Of a stretch of DNA of 37,862 bases, positions 17,527 to 26,279 are shown piece by piece. Made by a program: the position numbers and the translations under genes. The notes beneath the pieces were generated by a model. It did not search any database. It saw nothing but the letters and a program-made list of their open reading frames with translations, and was not told the origin of the DNA. Position 1 is the stretch's first letter. Each line of letters opens with the position of its first letter. The stretch lies in NCBI GenBank assembly GCA_029226085.1, contig JAQXXN010000226.1, positions 1 through 37,862 on the forward strand, given 5' to 3'. Source of the stretch: Thermoflexaceae bacterium (GTDB lineage: Bacteria; Bacillota; Clostridia; Lachnospirales; Lachnospiraceae).

Positions 17527-19683
17527 ATGACAGCTTTAGTATTAGTTATTGTTGCAGCTCTTGCAGCATTAGCTTTCGCAGCATTCAACTTCACCACGGT
17601 GAAGAAGATGGATGAAGGAACAGACAAAATGTCTGAGATTGCGGCAGCAATCAGGGTGGGTGCCAATGCATTCATCGTTTATGAGTATAAAATTATTGCA
17701 ATCGTTGTTGCGATTCTTGCAGTATTATTTATATTCATGTCATGGCAGTCGGCCATCTGCTTTGTAATCGGCGTATTAATGTCCGCAGCAGCAGGATGGG
17801 TTGGAATGAAGATTGCCACATATGCCAATGTACGTGTATCCAACAAGGCACGTGAGACCAAGAATATCGGGGAGACATTAAAGGTTGCATTCCGCGGTGG
17901 TTCCGTAATGGGTCTTTGTGTTGGCGGATTTGCACTGCTTGGTCTTTTTCTTGTTTATTTAATCTTTGGAATGGGATTAAATCTCATGTCCATTGAAGCC
18001 ATTAAAAATGGCGGTATTTTTACACAGTGTTTATCCTGCTATGCGCTTGGATGTTCCATCGTGGCAATGTTCAACCGTGTAGGCGGTGGTATTTATACAA
18101 AGGCAGCAGACATGGGTGCTGATCTTGTTGGTAAGACAGAGGCACACATTCCTGAGGATGACCCTCGTAACCCTGCAACCATTGCAGATAATGTAGGTGA
18201 TAACGTAGGTGACGTTGCCGGTCTTGGTTCCGATCTTCTGGAATCTTATGTTGGTGCCATTTCATCCGGTATCATTCTTGCTTCACACCTTTTCCTGGTG
18301 TCAGCAGTAACAAATGGTAACTTTAGTGAAGCACTTCTTCAGAAGATGTTCTATTATCCGCTTATTTTTGCGGCATGTGGTCTGATTGCATGTATCATCG
18401 GTATTGCATCGGTTCTTTTTAAGAAGGGTTCCAATAATCCTCATAAGGATTTGAATTTTGCAACGATTGTTTCTGCAGCACTTACCATTATCTGCGGATT
18501 TGTGGCTACATATATGTTATTTAATGATGCTTCCTTAGCAGATGCTCTGGTAGCAGCAGGCTTTAAGCTTGGTTATCTTTCTCCATGGATTGCAGCATCT
18601 ATCGGTGTTGTCAGTGGTGTTGTCATCGGTATGATTGCTGAGTATTACACAAGCTATGATTATAAGCCGACTAAATTAATCGCAGAAGCTTCCAAGGAAG
18701 GTGCGGCGCTTACCATTACACAGGGTATGGCAGTAGGAATGAAGTCCTGCATGGCACCACTGATTCTTCTTGGTGTGGCAACTTATGCGTCTTATGCAGT
18801 TTCTGGAATGTTTGGTATTTCCATGGCAGCCATTGGTATGCTTTCCTTTGTAAGTACCACAGTTTCCGTCGATACATATGGTCCTATTTCTGATAATGCC
18901 GGCGGTATTGCAGAAATGTCCGAACTGGATCCGGAAGTTCGTGAAATCACGGATAAGCTTGATTCTGTTGGTAACACAACAGCAGCAATCGGTAAGGGAT
19001 TTGCAATTGGTTCTGCAGCATTTGCAGCACTTTCCCTTATGGTTTCTTACCTTTACTCATTTAATGATCCAACGACTCCTCTGGAGTTAAACTTTACAAA
19101 CCCACTGATTCTTGCAGGTGCAATGGTTGGTGCGGCATTACCGTTCCTGTTCTCAGGTATGTTAATTGAAGCCGTTGCCAAGGCAGCTCGTAAGATGGTA
19201 GAAGAAGTCAGAAGACAGTTTAAGGAAATTCCTGGAATTCTTGAAGGAAAGGCTAAGCCTGACTACAAGACCTGTATCGAGATTTCTTCACAGGGTGCAT
19301 TAAAGGAAATGAGAGTTCCGGCTGTTCTTTCCATTGTATTCCCATTGGTTGCAGGATTTTTATGTGGACCTTGGTTTGTGGGAGGCGTATTAATTGGTGC
19401 AACACTTTCTGCTATCATGCTTGCAATCTTTACCGGTAATGCAGGTGGTGCATGGGATAATGCCAAGAAATACATTGAATCCGGTGCCATTGAAGGACAG
19501 AAGAAGGGTTCACCGGCTCATGATGCAGCCGTTGTAGGTGATACCGTAGGTGATCCTTTGAAGGATACGGTTGGACCATCCCTTGATATTCTGATTAAGA
19601 TTATGTCAACAGTTTCACTGGTTGCAGTTGCTCTTTTCAGGGACTACAATCTCTTAGACTGGGTTATGGGATTATTGAAGTAA
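17527..19683 (+). CDS. hppA: Membrane-bound ion-translocating pyrophosphatase (probable K+-dependent type)
   Basis: 718 aa; DMGADLVGKTEAHIPEDDPRNPATIADNVGDNVGDVAG, DTYGPISDNAGGIAEM, GNTTAAIGKGFAIGSA, DTVGDPLKDTVGPSLDILIK. RBS GAAAGGAAG upstream. Confidence 0.96.
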   Translation: MTALVLVIVAALAALAFAAFNFTTVKKMDEGTDKMSEIAAAIRVGANAFIVYEYKIIAIVVAILAVLFIFMSWQSAICFVIGVLMSAAAGWVGMKIATYANVRVSNKARETKNIGETLKVAFRGGSVMGLCVGGFALLGLFLVYLIFGMGLNLMSIEAIKNGGIFTQCLSCYALGCSIVAMFNRVGGGIYTKAADMGADLVGKTEAHIPEDDPRNPATIADNVGDNVGDVAGLGSDLLESYVGAISSGIILASHLFLVSAVTNGNFSEALLQKMFYYPLIFAACGLIACIIGIASVLFKKGSNNPHKDLNFATIVSAALTIICGFVATYMLFNDASLADALVAAGFKLGYLSPWIAASIGVVSGVVIGMIAEYYTSYDYKPTKLIAEASKEGAALTITQGMAVGMKSCMAPLILLGVATYASYAVSGMFGISMAAIGMLSFVSTTVSVDTYGPISDNAGGIAEMSELDPEVREITDKLDSVGNTTAAIGKGFAIGSAAFAALSLMVSYLYSFNDPTTPLELNFTNPLILAGAMVGAALPFLFSGMLIEAVAKAARKMVEEVRRQFKEIPGILEGKAKPDYKTCIEISSQGALKEMRVPAVLSIVFPLVAGFLCGPWFVGGVLIGATLSAIMLAIFTGNAGGAWDNAKKYIESGAIEGQKKGSPAHDAAVVGDTVGDPLKDTVGPSLDILIKIMSTVSLVAVALFRDYNLLDWVMGLLK

Positions 19684-19700
19684 TTTTGGAATTTGAAGCA

Positions 19701-19748
19701 GGGGGGTGTCGCTTCAACGAATGAAAATTCGTTAAAGCGACATGCTCC
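19701..19748. repeat. Left hairpin element flanking the tandem array
   Basis: GTCGCTTcAACGAAtgaaaaTTCGTTaAAGCGAC at 19708-19741, with partly complementary outer arms GGGGGGT/ATGCTCC. Confidence 0.8.
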
Positions 19749-19755
19749 TTTAATG

Positions 19756-20220
19756 AATGCCAAAATTTATGCCGTAAGCAATGTAGCACAAAATCTGGCG
19801 TAGCGAATAGCAGAAATGCAATTCTCTATGCCTGCATCAGCGTTTGAAAGAGTAAGATTGGCGTAGGAAATAGCAGAAATGCAATTCTCTATGCCTGCAT
19901 CAGCATTTGAAAGAGTAAGATTGGCATAGGAAATAGCAGAAATGCAATTCTCTATGCCTGTATCAGCATTTGAAAGAATGAGATTGGCATAGGAAATAGC
20001 AGAAATGCAATTCTCTATGCCTGCATCAGCATTTGAAAGAATGAGATTGGCGTAGCGAATAGCAGAAATGCAATTCTCTATGCCTGCATCAGCATTTGAA
20101 AGAATGAGATTGGCATAGGAAATAGCAGAAATGCAATTATCTATGCCTGCATCAGCATTTGAAAGAGTATGATTGGCGTAGAGAAAGAGGAAATGATAAA
20201 ATCCTATGCCAATATGTAAA
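19756..20220. repeat. 63-bp tandem repeat array (6 near-identical units, plus degenerate copies at both ends)
   Basis: Units begin at 19798, 19861, 19924, 19987, 20050 and 20113 (exact 63-nt period). Core GCRTAGGAAATAGCAGAAATGCAATTCTCTATGCCTGCATCAGCATTTGAAAGARTRAGATTG. Degenerate copies at about 19756-19797 and 20176-20220. Confidence 0.97.
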
Positions 20221-20250
20221 TGTTTTCCAAAGGATACTTTATCTACACTC

Positions 20251-20303
20251 AACAGGGGCTGTCGCCTCACGAAATTTCATTCGTTAAAGCGACAGCCCCT
20301 GTT
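20251..20303. repeat. Right hairpin element flanking the tandem array
   Basis: CAGGGGCTGTCGC...ACGAAatttcaTTCGT...GCGACAGCCCCTG followed by TTT. Shares TTCGTTAAAGCGACA with the left hairpin. Confidence 0.85.
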
Positions 20304-20345
20304 TATGGAAAATCTGTCTCATCAAGAGAAGAAAGGGGAAATATT

Positions 20346-21194
20346 ATGGTAAAAATTATTGCAGACAGCACTTGTGACCTGTCACAGGAGTTGATTGAAA
20401 AATATGATATTTCAATTATTCCGTTACATATTGTGCTTGGAGAAAAAGAATATAAGGATGGCAGTGAAATTAGTCCGGATGACATTTATCAGTGGTCCGA
20501 TGATAATAAGACAACGCCAAAGACATCTGCATCTTCCATTGATGATACCATGGATGTATTAAAGAATGTTCTGGATGCAGGTAATGAGGCGGTAATGTTC
20601 AGCATTTCGGAGAAAATGTCTACCACGGGAAATATTTTCCGGATGGCAGCAGAAGAACTTGAGGCAGAAGAGAAAGTGAGTGTTATTGATTCCGCAAATC
20701 TGTCCACTGGAATCGGACTACTTGTCATTGAAGCGGCAATCATGGCAAAAGAAGGAAAAACGAAGGAAGAAATCACTGCGGCAATGGAACAGTTAAAGCC
20801 GCTGGTGCGTGCAAGCTTTGTAGTAGATACACTGGTATATCTGCATAGAGGCGGAAGATGCAGCAGTGTTGCAGCCATGGCAGGAGGAATCTTAAAGCTT
20901 CATCCAAAGATTGTGGTAGAGGATGGAGCCATGGAAGCAACCAAAAAGTACCGTGGCAAAATGGATTCTGTAATTATGAATTATGTGAAAGACATGGAAG
21001 AAGATTTGAAAAAAGCCAGAACAAAAAGGGTGTTCATAACGCATTCCGGATGCGGACAGGAAATTGTTGACCAGGTTTCTGCCTATTTAAAGAGTCTGGA
21101 ACATTTTGATGAAATTATTGTTACCCGAGCAGGCGGCGTAATTTCTTCCCACTGCGGGCCTGGAACCCTTGGAGTTTTATATATTGGGCAGTAG
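20346..21194 (+). CDS. DegV family (fatty-acid-binding) protein
   Basis: MVKIIADSTCDLSQELIEKYDISIIPLHIVLGEKEYKDG... HRGGRCS ... ITHSGCG ... THCGPGT-like GVISSHCGPGTLGVLYIG. Start at 20346 with AAAGGGGAAATATT, rather than 20220. Confidence 0.93.
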   Translation: MVKIIADSTCDLSQELIEKYDISIIPLHIVLGEKEYKDGSEISPDDIYQWSDDNKTTPKTSASSIDDTMDVLKNVLDAGNEAVMFSISEKMSTTGNIFRMAAEELEAEEKVSVIDSANLSTGIGLLVIEAAIMAKEGKTKEEITAAMEQLKPLVRASFVVDTLVYLHRGGRCSSVAAMAGGILKLHPKIVVEDGAMEATKKYRGKMDSVIMNYVKDMEEDLKKARTKRVFITHSGCGQEIVDQVSAYLKSLEHFDEIIVTRAGGVISSHCGPGTLGVLYIGQ

Positions 21195-21226
21195 GCTGGA
21201 ATAGGTATCATCACAAGGAGCAAACC

Positions 21227-21778
21227 ATGGGAAAATTATATTTTACAAGACACGGACAAACGGTCTGGAATGTGGAGAATAAAATCTGCGGAGCAACAGA
21301 CATTGCTCTAACAGAGCTTGGACATGAACAGGCAATAGCACTTGGAAGACAGATTAAGGAGAGTATGGAAAAGGATGGACTCATGATTGATGAAATTCTT
21401 TACTCTCCTCTTGTTCGTGCGAAAGACACGGCAGGACACATTTCAGAAATGACCGGGATTCCGATGCGGATGGAAATGCGCCTTAAGGAGCAGAATTTTG
21501 GCAAATATGAATCTACACCGCGAAACGGCGAAGAGTTTCAGGAGGCAAAAACACATTTTATCGACCATTTTGAGGGCGGTGAGAGTATGCTTTTTCTGGC
21601 ACAGCGGATTTATAATCTTCTGGATGAGCTGAAGGCGGAATCGGATGAAAAAACATATCTTCTGGTGGCACATAACGGAATTGCGCGTGTGATAAAGTCC
21701 TATTTTTGCGATATGGGAAATGAAGAGTATGCCAGATTCGGAATCAGAAATTGTGAGATTATGGAGTTTGAGTTTTAG
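21227..21778 (+). CDS. Histidine phosphatase family protein (phosphoglycerate mutase-like)
   Basis: YFTRHGQTVWNVENKICGATDIALTELGHEQA ... LLVAHNGIARVIKSYF. Confidence 0.93.
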   Translation: MGKLYFTRHGQTVWNVENKICGATDIALTELGHEQAIALGRQIKESMEKDGLMIDEILYSPLVRAKDTAGHISEMTGIPMRMEMRLKEQNFGKYESTPRNGEEFQEAKTHFIDHFEGGESMLFLAQRIYNLLDELKAESDEKTYLLVAHNGIARVIKSYFCDMGNEEYARFGIRNCEIMEFEF

Positions 21779-21916
21779 GGAAATGTTCGATTAAAATAAG
21801 TGAGACGGATATTTCTCATTATATAGTTTTCAGAGAAAGGATATTGGAAGTTAAATTCCAGAAGAATTGTTCCTTATTTGAAGATATATACTTTAAGTGA
21901 TTCTTACGAACAAATC

Positions 21917-22045
21917 ATGGGAGAACCGGAAAGAATGGGACTTTGCAATGAAAAATATGTTTCTGAAATAAAGGGTATATGGAGATTATTATGTGAAAAG
22001 CATGGTATGGATCTGGATGAATTATGTGAGGGTTGTCGCCTGTAA
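21917..22045 (+). CDS. Small ORF / possible gene remnant (42 aa)
   Basis: MGEPERMGLCNEKYVSEIKGIWRLLCEKHGMDLDELCEGCRL. The frame continues upstream without a good start (…RIVPYLKIYTLSDSYEQI-M…), suggesting a truncated gene. Confidence 0.3.
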   Translation: MGEPERMGLCNEKYVSEIKGIWRLLCEKHGMDLDELCEGCRL

Positions 22046-22091
22046 ATTAATAATAAACCTGTTATTGCGTTAAATATGGAGGAATAGGGCT

Positions 22092-22475
22092 ATGCTTAAT
22101 GAAATGATTAAAAGTGTACTTGAACAGGACAGGGCTTCGATAGTTCTATGTGACTTGCATCATACGATTGTATATATGAATCCTTCTGCAAAAATGAGAT
22201 ATGGAAAGCGTGGCGGTGCTGCGCTAATAGGGAAGAGTTTGATGAATTGTCACAATGAGAAATCGTGTGAAATCATAGAAAAGATTGTTTCGTGGTTTGC
22301 TGAAAGTCCGGCTAATAATATGATATACACATTCCATAATGAGAAAGAAAACAAGGATGTATATATGGTTGCATTAAGAGACAATGCCGGAAATCTTATT
22401 GGATATTATGAAAAGCATGAATACAGGAATGCTGAAACGGCCGGAATTTATGATTTTACTAAATCACTTGTATAA
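22092..22475 (+). CDS. Stand-alone PAS-domain protein
   Basis: 127 aa; ASIVLCDLHHTIVYMNPSAKMRYGKRGGAALIGKSLMNCHNEKS ... YMVALRDNAGNLIGYYEKHEY; RBS GGAGGAA upstream. Confidence 0.75.
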   Translation: MLNEMIKSVLEQDRASIVLCDLHHTIVYMNPSAKMRYGKRGGAALIGKSLMNCHNEKSCEIIEKIVSWFAESPANNMIYTFHNEKENKDVYMVALRDNAGNLIGYYEKHEYRNAETAGIYDFTKSLV

Positions 22476-22591
22476 AATTCTTTTTTGATTTTGAACCAAC
22501 GGGTGATTAGAGTTTCTTTTAAAATAAGATAGATCTGCACCATTCCAGATGGTCAGGATTTCTGCCGAATGTGTAAGCATTATATCCATAA

Positions 22592-22878
22592 ATAATTCAC
22601 TCATATCATCTGAAACAATATCTTGAAAGGCAGATAAAGCAACCTCTTGTTAGTAAAAGAGTAATACTTGCTGCAATGTATGAAATCGAAGAGAAGATAT
22701 GTCCGGGTGTTTTCTATGAATTGATGCTGAAGAAGTTTGGAATGACAACTTCCTTATTGACTTTCCCCATGAAAATAAATATACTTATCTTAGCAAGTTT
22801 ATTTCAAAGCGGACGATAAGTCTATCTGGAATTTCTATAATTCTTTATTCTTTGCAAATCCTTGCTGAATTCAATTGA
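22592..22878 (+). pseudogene. Frameshifted coding remnant
   Basis: Frame 1: IIHSYHLKQYLERQIKQPLVSKRVILAAMYEIEEKICPGVFYEL. A frame change near 22730 gives IDAEEVWNDNFLIDFPHENKYTYLSKFISKRTISLSG...AEFN*. Protein-like in both pieces but no start codon. Confidence 0.5.
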
Positions 22879-22965
22879 TTATCGATAGCAGGGATGGGAA
22901 ATGTATAGTTACTGGTTACCAATCGACAACTGAAGGGCTTTTCTCTTTCTTGCGGAAAGGAAAGA

Positions 22966-23949
22966 ATGGGTGAACCCAATAATGCAATTACAGACTATTT
23001 GCAGAAAAAGGAACGGCTGGTTTCATTTTGCAATTATGCTGTGGGAGAAGAACTGTTTCATGTGGAGGACGTAGAAGATAAGGACGGATTTTATTCTGAT
23101 AACGGAAAGAACGTACTAGCTTTTTCTCAACGGGACATACTAAGGCGGATGAAACTGAAAGGTCAGGATATTCTGGTGGGAGTAGAAAACCAGCAGAATG
23201 TGAATCTGATATTTCCAATCCGGCAGCTTGGAATGGATTATCTGGAATATCGTAGAAATGTGGAATGGATTCAGGAAAAGAATCGGGAAAAGAAAAATCA
23301 GACGCTGTATACAAAAGAGGACGATTTTTTATATCATTTTCGGACGGAAGATAAAATTCTACCCATATTAGACATTGTATTGTACTGGGGAAGAAAAGAG
23401 TGGAAGCAGCCACATTATTTACAGGATATGTGGAGCTTCAATGAATTCCCGGACAATGTGAAGAAAATGTTAAATAACTACAAAGTTAATGTTATTCCGG
23501 TAAGGAAGATACCGGATAAAGCACTGGAACGGATGAAATCGGACGTGAAATATGTGGTTGGAGCCCTGAAGCGTTCCGAGGATAAAATAGAATACAGAAG
23601 GTACATACAGGAGAATAAAGATTATTTTTGTAACATTCCAAGGAGTGCGGCAGAGGTTTTAAATGCCTGTACGAAGATGAATGAGAGAATGGTGTTTCAG
23701 TATCAATGGGATGACAAAGAAAGAGAGGAAGTGGCAGATATGTGTAAAGCATGGGAAGATCAGTTCAATGATGGTGTGGCGGAAGGAGTGAGCCGAGGAC
23801 GAAATCAGGAAAAACAGGATGTAATCCGTAATATGCTGAGAATGGGTATGAGTGATGAAATCATCCGTGCCGTGACGGAATGTGGACAGAGCATGATTGA
23901 TAAGCTGAAGATAGAAGCAGGCATAGCAACTTTAGATGCTGCAAGATAA
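22966..23949 (+). CDS. Rpn family (YhgA-like) PD-(D/E)XK nuclease / putative transposase
   Basis: DILVGVENQQNVNLIFPIRQLGMDYLEYRRNVEWIQ ... KILPILDIVLYWGRKEWKQPHYLQDM, typical of the PDDEXK/Rpn family; C-terminal GVSRGRNQEKQDVIRNMLRMGMSDEIIRAVT. Confidence 0.8.
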   Translation: MGEPNNAITDYLQKKERLVSFCNYAVGEELFHVEDVEDKDGFYSDNGKNVLAFSQRDILRRMKLKGQDILVGVENQQNVNLIFPIRQLGMDYLEYRRNVEWIQEKNREKKNQTLYTKEDDFLYHFRTEDKILPILDIVLYWGRKEWKQPHYLQDMWSFNEFPDNVKKMLNNYKVNVIPVRKIPDKALERMKSDVKYVVGALKRSEDKIEYRRYIQENKDYFCNIPRSAAEVLNACTKMNERMVFQYQWDDKEREEVADMCKAWEDQFNDGVAEGVSRGRNQEKQDVIRNMLRMGMSDEIIRAVTECGQSMIDKLKIEAGIATLDAAR

Positions 23950-24014
23950 TTTACAGCTCAATCTTAATTGAAAAAGGGATTGCAAATATTACGGTTATCA
24001 TTTACAATTAAAGA

Positions 24015-24166
24015 AATGGTACACGACTGGCGGAAACAAATGAAATACATTTTGCATGCAGAATGATTTTATTTGTGTAGGAAAAACCTACAGGGAGTGT
24101 ATTTAAAGCATGAATCAGCCGACCGCCTGGGCAGCCTTAGATTAAGTGCACCCAGACGGTCTTTTT
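24015..24166 (+). promoter_or_regulatory. ZTP (pfl motif) riboswitch with overlapping intrinsic terminator
   Basis: ACGACTGGCGGAAAC (about 24023-24037), ACCTACAGGGAGTG (about 24086-24099), GCCGACCGCCTGGGCAG (24118-24134) match the pfl consensus. GACCGCCTGGG (24121-24131) pairs with CCCAGACGGTC (24151-24161) followed by TTTTT. Upstream of purine genes. Confidence 0.93.
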
Positions 24167-24214
24167 ATGTAATTCAGCCGTCAGGCATTTTATAAAAAAC
24201 GGAGGATATTGCAA

Positions 24215-24931
24215 ATGAAAATGTTATCACTGGAACAGGAATTAAAGGAAAATTCATATCCGGGACGAGGAATCGTAATCGGTAAGTCCGCGGATGGAAC
24301 CAAGGCGGTAACGGCCTACTTTATCATGGGAAGAAGTGAAAGCAGCCGTAACCGTGTGTTTGTTGAGGACGGTGAAGGAATTAGAACCCAGGCGTTTGAT
24401 CCAAGCACATTATTAGTTGCACCTGAGCTTATTATTTATTCACCGGTTCGCGTGCTGGGTAACAGTACAATTGTAACAAATGGTGATCAGACTGATACCG
24501 TATATGAAGGCATGAGCGAGGGTAAGACTTTTGAAGAGTCATTAAGAGTACGCAAGTATGAGCATGATGCTCCGAATTACACGCCAAGAATCTCCGGTGT
24601 AATGCACGTGGAAGACGGCCAATATGATTATTCCATGTCAATCTTAAAGAGTAATAACGGTAATCCGGATGCATGTAACCGTTATACATTTGCATATGAG
24701 AATCCGGTTGCAGGTGAAGGACACTTTATTCACACATACATGCATGACGGCAATCCGCTTCCAAGCTTTGAAGGCGAACCAAAGTTAGTTTCCGTGCCGG
24801 ATGACATTGATGAATTTACCAATCTTGTATGGACAAGTCTTAATGAAGATAACAAGGTTTCACTGTTTGTAAGATTTATTGACATTGCAACAGGTAAGTA
24901 TGAAACGAGAATCATCAATAAGAATGTATAG
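24215..24931 (+). CDS. IMP cyclohydrolase (PurO-like)
   Basis: MKMLSLEQELKENSYPGRGIVIGKSADGTKAVTAYFIMGRSESSRNRVF..., matches the IMP_cyclohyd family. ATG at 24215 after GGAGG (the track start is an upstream TTG). Confidence 0.9.
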   Translation: MKMLSLEQELKENSYPGRGIVIGKSADGTKAVTAYFIMGRSESSRNRVFVEDGEGIRTQAFDPSTLLVAPELIIYSPVRVLGNSTIVTNGDQTDTVYEGMSEGKTFEESLRVRKYEHDAPNYTPRISGVMHVEDGQYDYSMSILKSNNGNPDACNRYTFAYENPVAGEGHFIHTYMHDGNPLPSFEGEPKLVSVPDDIDEFTNLVWTSLNEDNKVSLFVRFIDIATGKYETRIINKNV

Positions 24932-24970
24932 ATAAAGAATGATAAATAAAAAGAAAAAGGAGAAATTATC

Positions 24971-26149
24971 ATGAATGAAATTCAGTTAAAATACGGATGT
25001 AATCCAAATCAGAAGCCTTCCAGGATTTTCATGGAGGATGGAAGCGACCTTCCTGTTACCGTGTTAAACGGAAAGCCGGGATATATCAATTTCTTAGATG
25101 CATTTAACGGCTGGCAGTTAGTGAAGGAATTAAAGGAAGCGACCGGTCTTCCGGCAGCAACCTCTTTTAAGCATGTTTCCCCGGCAGGCGCGGCAGTTGG
25201 CCTTCCACTGACAGAAACTCTGGCTAAGATTTACTGGGTGGATGATCTTGGAGAGCTTTCTCCGCTTGCATGCGCGTATGCAAGGGCAAGAGGTGCGGAC
25301 AGAATGTCTTCCTTTGGTGATTTCATTGCATTATCCGATGTGTGTGACGCAGATACGGCAAGACTCATTAAGAGAGAGGTTTCGGATGGCGTCATTGCAC
25401 CGGGATACACAGAGGAAGCACTGGAATTATTAAAGGCAAAGAAAAAAGGAAATTACAACATTATCCAGATTGATCCGTCTTATGTTCCGGCAGAACTTGA
25501 AAGAAAGCAGGTTTATGGAATTACATTTGAACAGGGAAGAAATGAACTGGATATTAACGGTGATTTATTATCCAACATTGTTACAAAGAATAAGGAGATT
25601 CCGGAATCTGCAATTATTGACATGAAGATTGCACTGATTACCTTAAAGTATACACAGTCCAATTCCGTATGCTATGTTAAGGGCGGACAGGCAATCGGTA
25701 TCGGTGCAGGACAGCAGTCCAGAGTACATTGTACCAGACTTGCAGGTCAGAAGGCAGATAACTGGTATCTTCGTCAGGCTCCACAGGTATTAAATCTTCA
25801 GTTTGTGGATACTTTAGGACGTGCCGACAGGGATAACACCATTGATGTATATATCGGAGATGAATACGAGGATGTTCTTCGTGAAGGTGAATGGCAGAAG
25901 AGATTTAAGGTGAAGCCACCGGTATTTACCCGTGAGGAAAAGAGGGCTTGGCTTGACGGAAACACGGATGTCACACTTGGTTCGGATGCGTTCTTCCCAT
26001 TCTCCGATAACATTGAGAGAGCATACAAGAGCGGTGTGAAGTACATTGCACAGCCGGGTGGCTCCGTAAGAGATGACCTTGTTATCGAATGTGCGGACAA
26101 GTATAACATGGCGATGGCATTTACCGGAATCCGTCTGTTCCACCATTAA
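24971..26149 (+). CDS. Stand-alone AICAR transformylase (phosphoribosylaminoimidazolecarboxamide formyltransferase)
   Basis: MNEIQLKYGCNPNQKPSRIF ... ATSFKHVSPAGAAVG ... KYTQSNSVCYVKGGQAIGIGAGQQSRVHCTRLAG ... DAFFPFSDNIERA; lacks the MGS-like IMP cyclohydrolase domain of bifunctional PurH. Confidence 0.94.
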   Translation: MNEIQLKYGCNPNQKPSRIFMEDGSDLPVTVLNGKPGYINFLDAFNGWQLVKELKEATGLPAATSFKHVSPAGAAVGLPLTETLAKIYWVDDLGELSPLACAYARARGADRMSSFGDFIALSDVCDADTARLIKREVSDGVIAPGYTEEALELLKAKKKGNYNIIQIDPSYVPAELERKQVYGITFEQGRNELDINGDLLSNIVTKNKEIPESAIIDMKIALITLKYTQSNSVCYVKGGQAIGIGAGQQSRVHCTRLAGQKADNWYLRQAPQVLNLQFVDTLGRADRDNTIDVYIGDEYEDVLREGEWQKRFKVKPPVFTREEKRAWLDGNTDVTLGSDAFFPFSDNIERAYKSGVKYIAQPGGSVRDDLVIECADKYNMAMAFTGIRLFHH

Positions 26150-26195
26150 TTGAAAATATCGAAATACACTGTTTATTGACAGACAAGAAATAGGA

Positions 26196-26226
26196 AAAGG
26201 AAATCAGAAATGGTTTCCTTTTTTTC
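26196..26226 (+). terminator. Intrinsic terminator after AICAR transformylase gene
   Basis: AAAGGAAA(26196-26203)...TTTCCTTT(26214-26221) followed by TTTT. Confidence 0.75.
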
Positions 26227-26279
26227 ATAACTGTGCTAAAATAACTCTAACTAAGTTTTTATGAAAGGTGACTAGAACG

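Noticed and set aside
19798-20175. CRISPR array
   Set aside because: The 63-bp units are directly abutting, with no unique spacers, and no cas genes are visible in the window. It is a plain tandem repeat.
19843-20200. Pentapeptide-repeat protein (A-N-L-x-x) on the minus strand
   Set aside because: The repeat is 21 aa, not a multiple of 5, and the A(D/N)LXX pattern is not sustained across the unit.
20220-20345. N-terminal extension of the DegV ORF
   Set aside because: It overlaps the right hairpin of the repeat element. MVKIIADSTCD at 20346 is the normal DegV start with a strong RBS.
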